DNA from: CALLJL01 sp964627255
GTDB taxonomy: Bacteria; Acidobacteriota; Aminicenantia; Aminicenantales; CALLJL01
DNA length: 11,549 nt
Assembly (NCBI GenBank): GCA_964627255.1
Contig: CAZVIN010000066.1
Span: 1-11,549 of the forward strand
Direction of reading: 5' to 3'
Shown: in pieces, positions 1-7,400 of the stretch
How positions within the stretch are numbered: position 1 is the first letter of the stretch
Layout of the letters: each line of letters begins with the position of its first letter
Made by a program: the position numbers and the translations under genes
Notes under the pieces: model-generated
The model's database searches: none
Told to the model about the DNA's origin: nothing
What the model saw: only the letters and a program-made list of their open reading frames with translations

Positions 1-127
1 CACCCAGTCACCGGCACACTCCCAAATACCTGCGCACCCTCCAACGGCGTATCAAAACATCCAAAGGGCTCACCGTCAGCCCCAGACCCATATATAGTTA
101 AAGTAACATTTATCACCTGCGGGGAGT
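1..127 (-). repeat. 127-bp near-identical copy of 5518-5644 (start of a shared C-terminal module)
   Basis: Aligned by eye to 5518-5644, this segment differs at only four positions (9, 66, 79, 93), about 97% identity, with no gaps. Similarity stops abruptly after 127, although the two proteins stay homologous upstream at amino-acid level. It encodes the end of the BACON-like domain (SPQVINVTLTIYGSG) and the start of the following Ig-like module. The left end is the window edge, so the repeat probably continues. Confidence 0.93.
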
Positions 128-2231
128 TGGAGGCATTAACGTCTTCGACGCGCAAAGAAGTGGTATAAATCCCAGGAGAAAGGTTAGTGCGTTTTATTCC
201 CACCAAAATGAGGCCATTGCCTGTGCCGCTTGTCGGCGTCGCCTCGACCCAATCAGTGTTTGTTATCACCTGCCAATTCAGCACCCCACTTCCGCTGTTA
301 GTTATCAACACTTTTTCCGCTGAGGTAGAAGCTCCGTTCTGCTGGGCCCCAAAATAGATATTCTGGCGAGAGAGCTGAATTATCGGAATACCCCCGTGAT
401 TGATAATAACCGGTCCGCCCGCATATCCTCTGGTCTGATTTAGGTCGTCTGAAACTACAGCATATATCCAGTATTGGCCGTCTGGTATCGAGGCTGTATT
501 CCAGAGATAATATCCGTCACTCGCCGGGATTCCCTGAGCGATAAGCGTCCCGTCATATCCTGTATTATCAGAATCATAATAAAGGGAGATTACTGCTGAG
601 CTATCTCGATCAGTCGCCTCCCAACGAATCTCGAAGGAGGCATCAACTCGCCAATCAGCGGTAAGTTTCACATCGTCAAAAAAGAAAGTCCGGCCATCGG
701 CAAACTCGTGCGGGTCAATCCGAAAGCAATCAATTTCCCCGGTCCAGCCGGAATGAGAAGGACTCCCAGCCCCCTCTTCTAAAGGAAGATTTTTCAGGTC
801 GCAGACTACTTTATGCATGACCCAGCGGTCGGGAAGATGGCGGATGACAATGTCCTGGCTCACGTTCTCCACGGACTCAGTCTTGTTTTTCCAGATAACG
901 CGGGCGATAGAGCCATCGGCCGTGCTATGAGCGCCGCTTATCCCCATTTTAAAGACAAGATTGTGGTATTTACTGGCGTTAATGGTAGCTGTCTTTCCGC
1001 GATAAAGAAAATGGAGGAAGAAAACCTCGGGGTCGCCGACTTGAGGCGGCGAAACTGGAACGGCCTCGGCCATAAAAACAGTTTGGTTGGTGGAAGTGCG
1101 GCCGGCCAAATCTTCATAATCAAGGGTAGTAAAACGGGGGTTACTAAGGTTTACGGTGTAATCAATGTCTTGGCTGGAACCCATATCCCAGGGATTAGAA
1201 AAATGAACCGTAATAAAATCTTCGTCGCTCCCTTCTTCTGAAGGCCGGATAAAATTAAGAACTGGGACTTCATTCACATGGTAATAGCCTGCCGAATAGA
1301 CATAATTGCTTGTTCCGGTCAGAGCTATCGCTACGTAGTAATCGCCGCTGGCTAAAGCCCCAACTAAAAAATTATAGCTGCCTCCGCCCACGTTTCGCGC
1401 CACCAGCCCCAGGTTTCCGTTGGCTGCGTTATTGTCGCTATCCAAATAAATATCCACGTTACCGCCAAAACCCGACCAGGTGATCGTCCTAAGCCCAGAA
1501 GAATCATTTTCTACCAGCCGGATCCAGTCAATCTGAATGAGCTTATCGGCCTTGACGATAGGGTCGAAGCGAAGAGAATCAATAAAGCCCGACCAGGGGT
1601 CAGACCCAAGAATAATTCCGAGGGAAGGAATATCAACGGTATAGATAGCCCAGCCATTATAGACCTGGAAAAGGCCGGAGCCGGTGACGCCGTTATAGAC
1701 AGTATTTTTCGACCAGAAAAGCTGGCCAACCCGGCCTTCACTATTAGGCTCGAGGTACATGCGGAGCGCGAAGATTCGGTATTTATTAGCGTTAATCGGA
1801 TAATTTATGCCGAATTTACCCACGGGTGCGGCTCCGAGGTAGGCGGAATCAAGGATGGAAATATTAACATCAGAATAATCACGACCTGAAGTGAGGGTGG
1901 TGCGGCCAGAAAAGAGGCCGCCAGAAAATGAAATGTTAGTTAGATAGGAAGGAGCCTGTTCGACAGTATTAAAGATACGCCAACCAAGGTCAGTCCTCTC
2001 ATTCATATCCCAGCGGTCATGAAGAACGTCCTCCGCGTAATCGGCGCACGCCTTAACCACATCGCGAGAGGAGGGGGAAGTAACCGTCTGCGAAAAGAGA
2101 GAGAATGAGAGTAAAATTATTAAAAAAATTAAAAATAGGGCCCTTGACCCCAACAAAGTAAAAAGCTTGTGCCAGCAGATAGAAACCGAAGGCATCAAAT
2201 TCCCGCGCTCAACAATACATTTATTCTCCAT
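1..2231 (-). CDS. Secreted multidomain beta-sandwich protein, partial (3' end beyond the left edge)
   Basis: An open frame of 743 codons starts at ATG 2231 and runs off the window without a stop. I translated sample stretches along its whole length and the frame holds. A second in-frame ATG at 2195 gives a tidier signal peptide; neither start has a convincing ribosome-binding site. Residues about 30-48 are hydrophobic and end in SLFSQ, fitting Sec export. Next come two copies of a composite unit, about residues 55-325 and 325-607. Each has a carbohydrate-binding-like beta-sandwich with a WSG/WTG..ID..R.DP motif, then a small Ig-like module with an acidic loop (YLDSDN, YYDSDN) that could bind calcium. 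A BACON-like domain follows at about 608-712, then an Ig-like module starting GEPFGCFDTPLEGAQVFGS. No catalytic domain is visible, so binding or adhesion to extracellular polymers is inferred. The last 42 codons nearly match the 4488-7847 gene at nucleotide level. Confidence 0.85.
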   Translation of the reverse strand, partial: MENKCIVERGNLMPSVSICWHKLFTLLGSRALFLIFLIILLSFSLFSQTVTSPSSRDVVKACADYAEDVLHDRWDMNERTDLGWRIFNTVEQAPSYLTNISFSGGLFSGRTTLTSGRDYSDVNISILDSAYLGAAPVGKFGINYPINANKYRIFALRMYLEPNSEGRVGQLFWSKNTVYNGVTGSGLFQVYNGWAIYTVDIPSLGIILGSDPWSGFIDSLRFDPIVKADKLIQIDWIRLVENDSSGLRTITWSGFGGNVDIYLDSDNNAANGNLGLVARNVGGGSYNFLVGALASGDYYVAIALTGTSNYVYSAGYYHVNEVPVLNFIRPSEEGSDEDFITVHFSNPWDMGSSQDIDYTVNLSNPRFTTLDYEDLAGRTSTNQTVFMAEAVPVSPPQVGDPEVFFLHFLYRGKTATINASKYHNLVFKMGISGAHSTADGSIARVIWKNKTESVENVSQDIVIRHLPDRWVMHKVVCDLKNLPLEEGAGSPSHSGWTGEIDCFRIDPHEFADGRTFFFDDVKLTADWRVDASFEIRWEATDRDSSAVISLYYDSDNTGYDGTLIAQGIPASDGYYLWNTASIPDGQYWIYAVVSDDLNQTRGYAGGPVIINHGGIPIIQLSRQNIYFGAQQNGASTSAEKVLITNSGSGVLNWQVITNTDWVEATPTSGTGNGLILVGIKRTNLSPGIYTTSLRVEDVNASNSPQVINVTLTIYGSGADGEPFGCFDTPLEGAQVFGSVPVTG

Positions 2232-2295
2232 AATTGGATAACTTTTTATAATTAAGACTTTAAAAAAATTATTGCGACCTGAAGCCAAAGGCAAT

Positions 2296-2318
2296 CCCCT
2301 TTAGCGGTGGAAATGGGG
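2296..2318. other. G/C-rich hairpin in the 164-bp spacer between two minus-strand genes
   Basis: CCCCTTT (2296-2302) pairs with AAA-T-GGGG (2311-2318) with one bulged T and an 8-nt loop. No U-run follows on the minus strand, so it is a poor intrinsic terminator for the upstream gene. It could be a leader structure of the 2231 gene or the worn end of a mobile element. The rest of 2232-2395 is AT-rich and shows no gene. Confidence 0.3.
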
Positions 2319-2395
2319 GTGAATTTCGAAGGTTCATTTATCCACCAACATTATCAAGGGAAAGAATAGATATTGATATTATCGATCTTAATGGA

Positions 2396-3565
2396 TCACT
2401 GATGCGGCAAATCCTCTTTCCATTCTTTTGATAATCTTGGCCACAAGCCGTTTGTTATATCTCTTTTCATTATATCGATAAGCCACCCTGTCATTTGATC
2501 TATATTTCCATCACGGATGATATCAGACGCATAGAACTCAAAGAAAGGGCTGGGACGCTTTTTCCAAGGATAAAGTACATAAACAGGATTACTAGCAAAA
2601 GCCCGGGTATAGATTATCTCAGACATAACACCATACGATGGTTGATCCGACAAGTGGCAAACAACTGTAGCGTGGGTGCTTTCTATAAGCTTATAATCTC
2701 TGTAAACTGTTTGTGCTCTTATTTCATCAATCGCATCATTTACTTCATTTATATATAGTTCCACATTTTGATTAACGACCTCAACTCTTTCACTGCCACT
2801 TTCGAGTGCTTTATCATATGCATTTATGATGTCCCAATCCTTTATTGCGTAAGGGTCGATACATATGAAATGCTCTTTTAGTTTATCTCTTATAATTCCG
2901 ATTTTATTTATCGACTCCTCTTGCACTCCAGTGATATGATAGCTGAGGTAGATTCTTGGCTTCTTATCTTCTATAAGGTCTACAAATGTTTGATAATCGT
3001 GCCCTTTTGAAAAAATAACTACATCTAAAGGACATACATTTTTTTGAGTTAAGAAATTTTCTCTAATTTCCATTACTACATTGATCGACTCTTTCCGCCA
3101 ATTAGCTATTGTCTTTAAATTCGAATCAACTTTCGTATTCCAAGTAGAATCCCTGGAAAGATTCGATTTGACCTCAAGGAGGTCAGCTATAAAGATGATA
3201 ATCATTTTGGGATCAAGGAGTTGAATATGTCCTTCATTAAATCCGTCTATTATGCCGCTCGGGGAAGCAGCAGAGGGTCTCAAATGAAATCTTGCCGGAG
3301 TGCTAACGAGAGCAATAGGAGCATTTTTTGCGTTATGAGCAATTTCTTTAAAAGCATCGTTTCTAATCTTATCAAGTGTGCTGGAAGCAATATTTAATAT
3401 ATTTTCCCTGGTCAAGTTAGCTAAGCCATATGCAGGCCCCTTTTTCTTCATATAATCAAATACGTGAAAATAAGCTATCCCTTTTGCTTCCTGAATTGCC
3501 GATTGAATGTATTCGTCTCGCCCGTTAAGGGGTGGGCCTGTAACCAGGATTATTTTCGAGCTCAT
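2396..3565 (-). CDS. Degenerate P-loop NMP-kinase-like domain fused to a nucleoside 2-deoxyribosyltransferase-like domain
   Basis: This 389-aa protein starts at ATG 3565; a TTG at 3592 in the same frame would add nine residues (MLLLRILVK) that look unlike a true N-terminus. Residues 4-10 form a first strand (KIILVTG) leading into GPPLNGRD at 10-17. That sits where a Walker A motif would be, but R16 and D17 replace the usual Lys and Ser/Thr, so ATP hydrolysis is doubtful. The pattern up to about residue 195 resembles adenylate-kinase-like proteins, including LDPKMIIIFIADL at 117-129. Residues 203-365 resemble nucleoside 2-deoxyribosyltransferases: an opening strand PRIYLSYHITG, then RDYKLIESTHATVV, then SYGVMSE with E316 where the family's catalytic Glu lies, then NPVYVLYP and SPF. 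These enzymes cleave or transfer nucleoside base-sugar bonds. No signal peptide, so cytosolic. The gene is AT-rich beside its neighbours and overlaps the upstream small gene by 41 nt. Fold calls are by pattern only. Confidence 0.8.
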   Translation of the reverse strand: MSSKIILVTGPPLNGRDEYIQSAIQEAKGIAYFHVFDYMKKKGPAYGLANLTRENILNIASSTLDKIRNDAFKEIAHNAKNAPIALVSTPARFHLRPSAASPSGIIDGFNEGHIQLLDPKMIIIFIADLLEVKSNLSRDSTWNTKVDSNLKTIANWRKESINVVMEIRENFLTQKNVCPLDVVIFSKGHDYQTFVDLIEDKKPRIYLSYHITGVQEESINKIGIIRDKLKEHFICIDPYAIKDWDIINAYDKALESGSERVEVVNQNVELYINEVNDAIDEIRAQTVYRDYKLIESTHATVVCHLSDQPSYGVMSEIIYTRAFASNPVYVLYPWKKRPSPFFEFYASDIIRDGNIDQMTGWLIDIMKRDITNGLWPRLSKEWKEDLPHQ

Positions 3566-3881
3566 TTTTACAAGAATTCTTAATAACAGCAATTAAAGAT
3601 ATCCAGGATGAATCTTGTCTGTCCCCCTCCTGATTTATCTTTTTAATAATGTCATGAGATACATTGGAACACTTGCTAATAGCTACGAACGTGGCCGCTT
3701 TTGCGAGATTATCAGGGGCTAAAAGCGGATTTTGGCGTAACATCAATTGGGCTATTAGTCTTGCATTTTCGGAGCAAGTCTCATCAGATATTCCAAGTTT
3801 TTTAATAAAAATAGCTATTCGAGAATTAACCTCATTTTCCCTGGTCAACCAAAGCCGAAATTTATCTTTTAAATTTACCAT
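3525..3881 (-). CDS. Small helical protein of unknown function, first gene of a two-gene cassette
   Basis: This 118-aa protein starts at ATG 3881. AAGGA lies eight bases upstream, a fair ribosome-binding site. It has no signal peptide or membrane segment and looks all-helical. I do not recognise the family. The stretch at about 35-82 (ENARLIAQLMLRQNPLLAPDN and the following AKAATFVAISK...DIIKKI) has the rhythm of a cyclin-box/TFIIB-like helical repeat, but this is weak. The gene's last 41 nt overlap the start of the P-loop/deoxyribosyltransferase-like gene, which argues for co-expression and possibly translational coupling. A regulator, antitoxin-like partner or adaptor are all possible; the sequence does not decide between them. 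Confidence 0.65.
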   Translation of the reverse strand: MVNLKDKFRLWLTRENEVNSRIAIFIKKLGISDETCSENARLIAQLMLRQNPLLAPDNLAKAATFVAISKCSNVSHDIIKKINQEGDRQDSSWISLIAVIKNSCKNELENNPGYRPTP

Positions 3882-3915
3882 TATTGAATTCCTTTTTTGC
3901 GGTTAAGCCCTCCTT

Positions 3916-3932
3916 TCGATTTAAACAATCGA
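3916..3932 (-). promoter_or_regulatory. Leader hairpin upstream of the 118-aa gene
   Basis: TCGATT and AATCGA form a perfect 6-bp stem with a 5-nt loop in the predicted leader of the cassette. On the minus strand it is followed at once by AAAGGAGGG, a strong Shine-Dalgarno match with no start codon at proper spacing. The actual start ATG 3881 uses its own AAGGA further down. Hairpin plus orphan ribosome-binding sequence may be leader control or chance. Confidence 0.25.
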
Positions 3933-3974
3933 CACAACTTTTTTTCGCTTTCCTGTTCTAATTCCCTATTTCAA

Positions 3975-4002
3975 TTTATATTAGGAGTTATGAAAATGTC
4001 AA
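3975..4002 (-). promoter_or_regulatory. Sigma70-type promoter for the 118-aa/389-aa cassette
   Basis: On the minus strand a perfect -35 hexamer TTGACA (4002-3997) is followed after 16 bases by TATAAA (3980-3975). This is the best sigma70 match I found in the window. Transcription would start near 3968, leaving a leader of roughly 86 nt before ATG 3881. It faces the two-gene cassette and separates it from the large gene upstream. Confidence 0.5.
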
Positions 4003-4210
4003 GAAGAAAGAGGCTCTTTCGCCAAAAGTGTGGTAATTTATTAGGCTCATAGCTACTGTATTTCCTTCAAACACAACAAAATATAAAATTTTAGGCGGGC
4101 CATAAACGTATTTTAAAATTGGGAGACGATTTATTCTCATCCTAACCTTTAAAGAGGCTAAGATAAGCCTTTATAAAGCCCTTTTTTCCCCAGATAGAAT
4201 AGTTCTTTGA

Positions 4211-4336
4211 GGAGAAAAAACGCTAAAAATTTATGATAGAAAAGCCGTGGGAGCACCAGACTTTTTAAGTATGAGCCCGGAGGGTATCGACCTCAGCGAT
4301 TTGATTTATAAACAAAAATTGTACAGAAAAACTTGA
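4211..4336 (+). pseudogene. Possible gene fragment (C-terminal remnant, no start)
   Basis: A plus-strand frame of 41 sense codons ending at TGA 4334-4336 reads like natural protein, including KAVGAPDFLSMSPEGIDL followed by SDLIYKQKLYRKT. It is bounded upstream by an in-frame TGA at 4208 and has no plausible start with a ribosome-binding site. I do not recognise the parent family. It could be the surviving tail of a gene lost when this region was rearranged, or coincidence. Confidence 0.2.
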
Positions 4337-4453
4337 TAGCAAATAAAAAAGGAAACAGAATCAGGAAGGAGAATTTAGACCTGAGGATAGGAAGAAAAAG
4401 ACACAGAAAAACACCTCGGTATAAGAAAGTAGGCGGAAGCGCAGAAAACGGGG

Positions 4454-4478
4454 TCAGCGGCGGCGCGCCTCGCCCTGA
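4454..4478 (-). terminator. GC-rich hairpin after the stop of the 1119-aa gene
   Basis: On the minus strand TCAGGGCG (4478-4471) pairs with CGCC-g-CTGA (4462-4454), eight base pairs with one bulged base around an 8-nt loop. It begins 9 nt past the stop codon at 4488. A TTTT run follows about five bases after the stem, so it fits a modest intrinsic terminator. Confidence 0.4.
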
Positions 4479-4487
4479 GAAGCTCGT

Positions 4488-7400
4488 TCACCTGGACCGC
4501 AGAAAACGCTTCGGGACGATGGTCACCGTTACCTCCACCACCGCACTCCGCCTCCACCCATCAGTCACCGCAAAATGAAGCCCATGCCGCCCCAAAAATC
4601 CCGGCCCCGGTATCCACCTGAATACCCCAGCCTCCCTATCCAACGTCGAACCTATCGGTAATGGCTCCGATTCATCCAAACCCCAGCCTATAAACCTCAT
4701 CCCCCCTCTTCCCCGTAACCTCACCTCCACCATCCCTAACTCCTCTACCTCTACCTCCTTCCCCCCAACTACTTCCACCCATAAACGCCCGCTTAAATCC
4801 TCCTCAAAACCCACAACCTCTGTCACCCCTCCTAATGCCCCACCTATATTCTCCACATCAAAATAGCGCGACCCTATCCCGCTCGTCTCCCCACCGCTGT
4901 CCGTCACACTCCAGGCTATCGTGTGCGTGTCGTTCGTAAGTCGGGTCGTGTCAAGATAATAATACCCCACCGCTCCATTCGTATTCGCATACCCCGGAAA
5001 CAACGCCGCTATATCCGCCCGATACTGATTGTATACCGGATGACCTAAAGGCTGACTGTCTACCCATACCCATATCGTCGAACCATCAGTCGGTATATAT
5101 TTCGGCTGCGGCGTCAAAGCCCAACCAAAATTAACATACGAAGACCCAGACACTGTCGCCCCCTGTCCCGGCGTATCTATCGTCCCAAAGGGAAGCGTCG
5201 CCGAAGCATTATCACAATGAATCGTCTTCGTCCCTAAAAGCTTGCGATGTCCACTCGTATCATAGGCAAATGCATACAGAGTAAAAGTCCCATTCCCCTG
5301 GTTGGGTAGAAAATTAGTCAACATCATATATCCCCAACCTGCCCGCTCCGCCCGAGGATAATAGGGATAAAGGCCGCTAACATCAGGCCGTGCCCCCCGC
5401 ACAAACACCCCATCCCCAATGTAAACCAGCCCGTCAGCCCCAATCACTACCGGACTATCCAAAGGATGAGGCGCCCGCTTTATCTCTACCCGCGTCACCT
5501 CAATATCATCCAAAGCCCACCCAGTTACCGGCACACTCCCAAATACCTGCGCACCCTCCAACGGCGTATCAAAACATCCAAAAGGCTCACCGTCACCCCC
5601 AGACCCATAAATAGTTAAAGTAACATTTATCACCTGCGGGGAGTCCAGCGCGGCCGATGCCTGCACAGTTATCGACGAAGAATATGTTCCAGGAGCCAAA
5701 CCAGTATGATTTACCCACAGGTAAAGCTTGGCGTTGCCCAGGCCACTCGTTGGGTTCAGTTGAAGCCAGCTGGCCCCCGGCGTTGCTCGCCAGTTAAGAA
5801 CTGTTCCAGTTGGCCCCAGGTTAACGATTAAAAGGTTTTGGGTGCCGGTAGCCGCTCCTCCTTCTTCCGCGCCAAAAAAGAAACTTTTCTTACTGAGAGA
5901 AAGAATGGGAAGACCGGTGGAAGGCGTTGTGACCGTGATTTCATCGGAAAAAGGACCAGCTACTCCCCTTCGGTTAATCGCCCGAATTTTGTAATAATAA
6001 GTGCTTCCAGGCACAACCGCCGTATCCCAATAGGAATAATCTGTCATCGTGGCCAGACGCGTGCTGGTCGTGGGAGTAAAGTTAGGAACAGTGCTGCGAT
6101 GAACCTCGAAATAGCTAAAATCTCCCCAATCTTTCCATAACCAGGGCTCATCACTCCAGATACGGCCGCTGGTCTGAATCTGAACAGCGCTGCGCTCAAA
6201 AACAAAACTTCCCGAAAAATCCGAGACCTTTGGCGGGTCATAGACAATGTTAAGGTCAGTGTTTCTGGCCTTATCCCGAACGCGTTGGATGAATTGCTGC
6301 AGGGCTTCTTCTTTGTTCATCCCTTTGATGCGATGTTCCCCGTTTGTGTCCCACCAGCGCCAAAAATTGATGAGATGCACCCGGTAATGGTAAATTCGTA
6401 GGTATTGCTGCAGAATAAAATCGACACTGCTCTGGGTGACAGAGAAACCCACGGGGTAAGTCTCTGCATCATACTCCATGATGGCCCAGTTGGCGGACAT
6501 GGCCGAGATTGCCGGCACACCATATTCAGTTGTGCGAGCGAACCAGTCGGGAAATTTGATGTCGTAAATAGTGGCTCCGGCCGAGCCATAGGGCGCCACG
6601 TTAGCCGTCCAGAGGGGGGAAGCTCCGGTATAGTAGCGGGCATTCTTATTAGGCGTTTCGGGGTTAGTGCCAAAAAGATAATCACCTGGAATCTGGTGCG
6701 AGAACCAACGGTCCGAAGCGAGGCTGGCTTCACTTGCCCATTTGGCCAGATCTTTAACAAAATTGGCCACCATGGTTTCGCGAAACAGGTTCCACAGGTC
6801 CCAGAATTTATTTCCTGGCTGCATAACCCGCGGGGGGTCAAAACCACCGGGAATATAATCAGGGCCTGAAGTTGGCATCATCCCCCCATGGATGTATGAG
6901 GCAAGAGGAATGCGATGGGGGTCGGGGTTGAGGTAATCTTCGGGGTTGGTATCATAATCGTCGCTCAGGCTCCAGTTAAAATACTTCAGGTCCCAGGTGG
7001 TAAAATTAGTGCCAAAATCAGCGTTAAACTGGGCGAGCCCGGCCGCACCTTGGTATTTGGCCCCGCCGCCGCTGTACCCTTGTCCCTTATAGAGACCGGT
7101 CATATCGTCATAAAGACCGGTGTGGCAGACCCAATCTCTAAATTCAAGAACTGCAAAGGGTGAATAATCACCAAACCAATCCTGAATACTTTTACTATGG
7201 TCGATGCGGCCGAAGTTAAGCTCGGCCTCGCCCCAGGCGCTAACGGCAAGAAGCGTCTCTGGGTAAAGGTCCATCATTTGTTTCAGAAAAGCCAGTGATG
7301 CTTTAGCTTTGGCCTCAAGGTTAGCCCTCATTTTCCGGGCATAGCGCGATAAGGTGCCAAAGACATATCTATCCATATAGTTAGAATCCAGGATCTGGGT

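Larger units (their letters stand above)
3882..4487. other. AT-rich intergenic region (about 600 bp) with promoter, possible gene fragment and terminator-like hairpin
   Basis: No convincing intact gene lies here. From left to right it holds the leader and promoter of the two-gene cassette (3882-4002), a stretch with the 10-bp palindrome CTTTATAAAG near 4170-4180, a plus-strand reading frame that looks like a decayed gene fragment (4211-4336), purine-rich plus-strand sequence around 4340-4440, and a GC-rich hairpin just past the stop codon of the large minus-strand gene. The mixture suggests an old insertion or deletion junction. Confidence 0.5.

Noticed and set aside
813..1241. Plus-strand open frame of 142 codons
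   Set aside because: It lies wholly opposite the left secreted-protein gene, whose frame is continuous and has clear domains. It has no ribosome-binding site and its translation shows no domain pattern.
3990..4052. 20-codon plus-strand frame (MKMSRRKRLFRQKCGNLLGS) after TAGGAG
   Set aside because: The ribosome-binding site is only two bases from the ATG, the peptide is unfamiliar, and the start overlaps the strong minus-strand promoter. More likely chance.
4245..4310. tRNA-like arms (GAGG-GTATCGA-CCTC with a 7-nt loop)
   Set aside because: The loop does not fit the T-loop consensus, and no matching acceptor stem or anticodon arm can be built.
4333..4578. Plus-strand open frame of 81 codons starting at TTG
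   Set aside because: Lys/Arg-rich low-complexity translation, running antisense into the end of the large gene and across the terminator-like hairpin. No domain pattern.
6317..6869. Overlapping open frames on both strands (176 and 154 codons)
   Set aside because: Both are alternative frames of the hydrolase-like region of the 1119-aa gene, which has a strong start, signal peptide and a homologue in the same frame.
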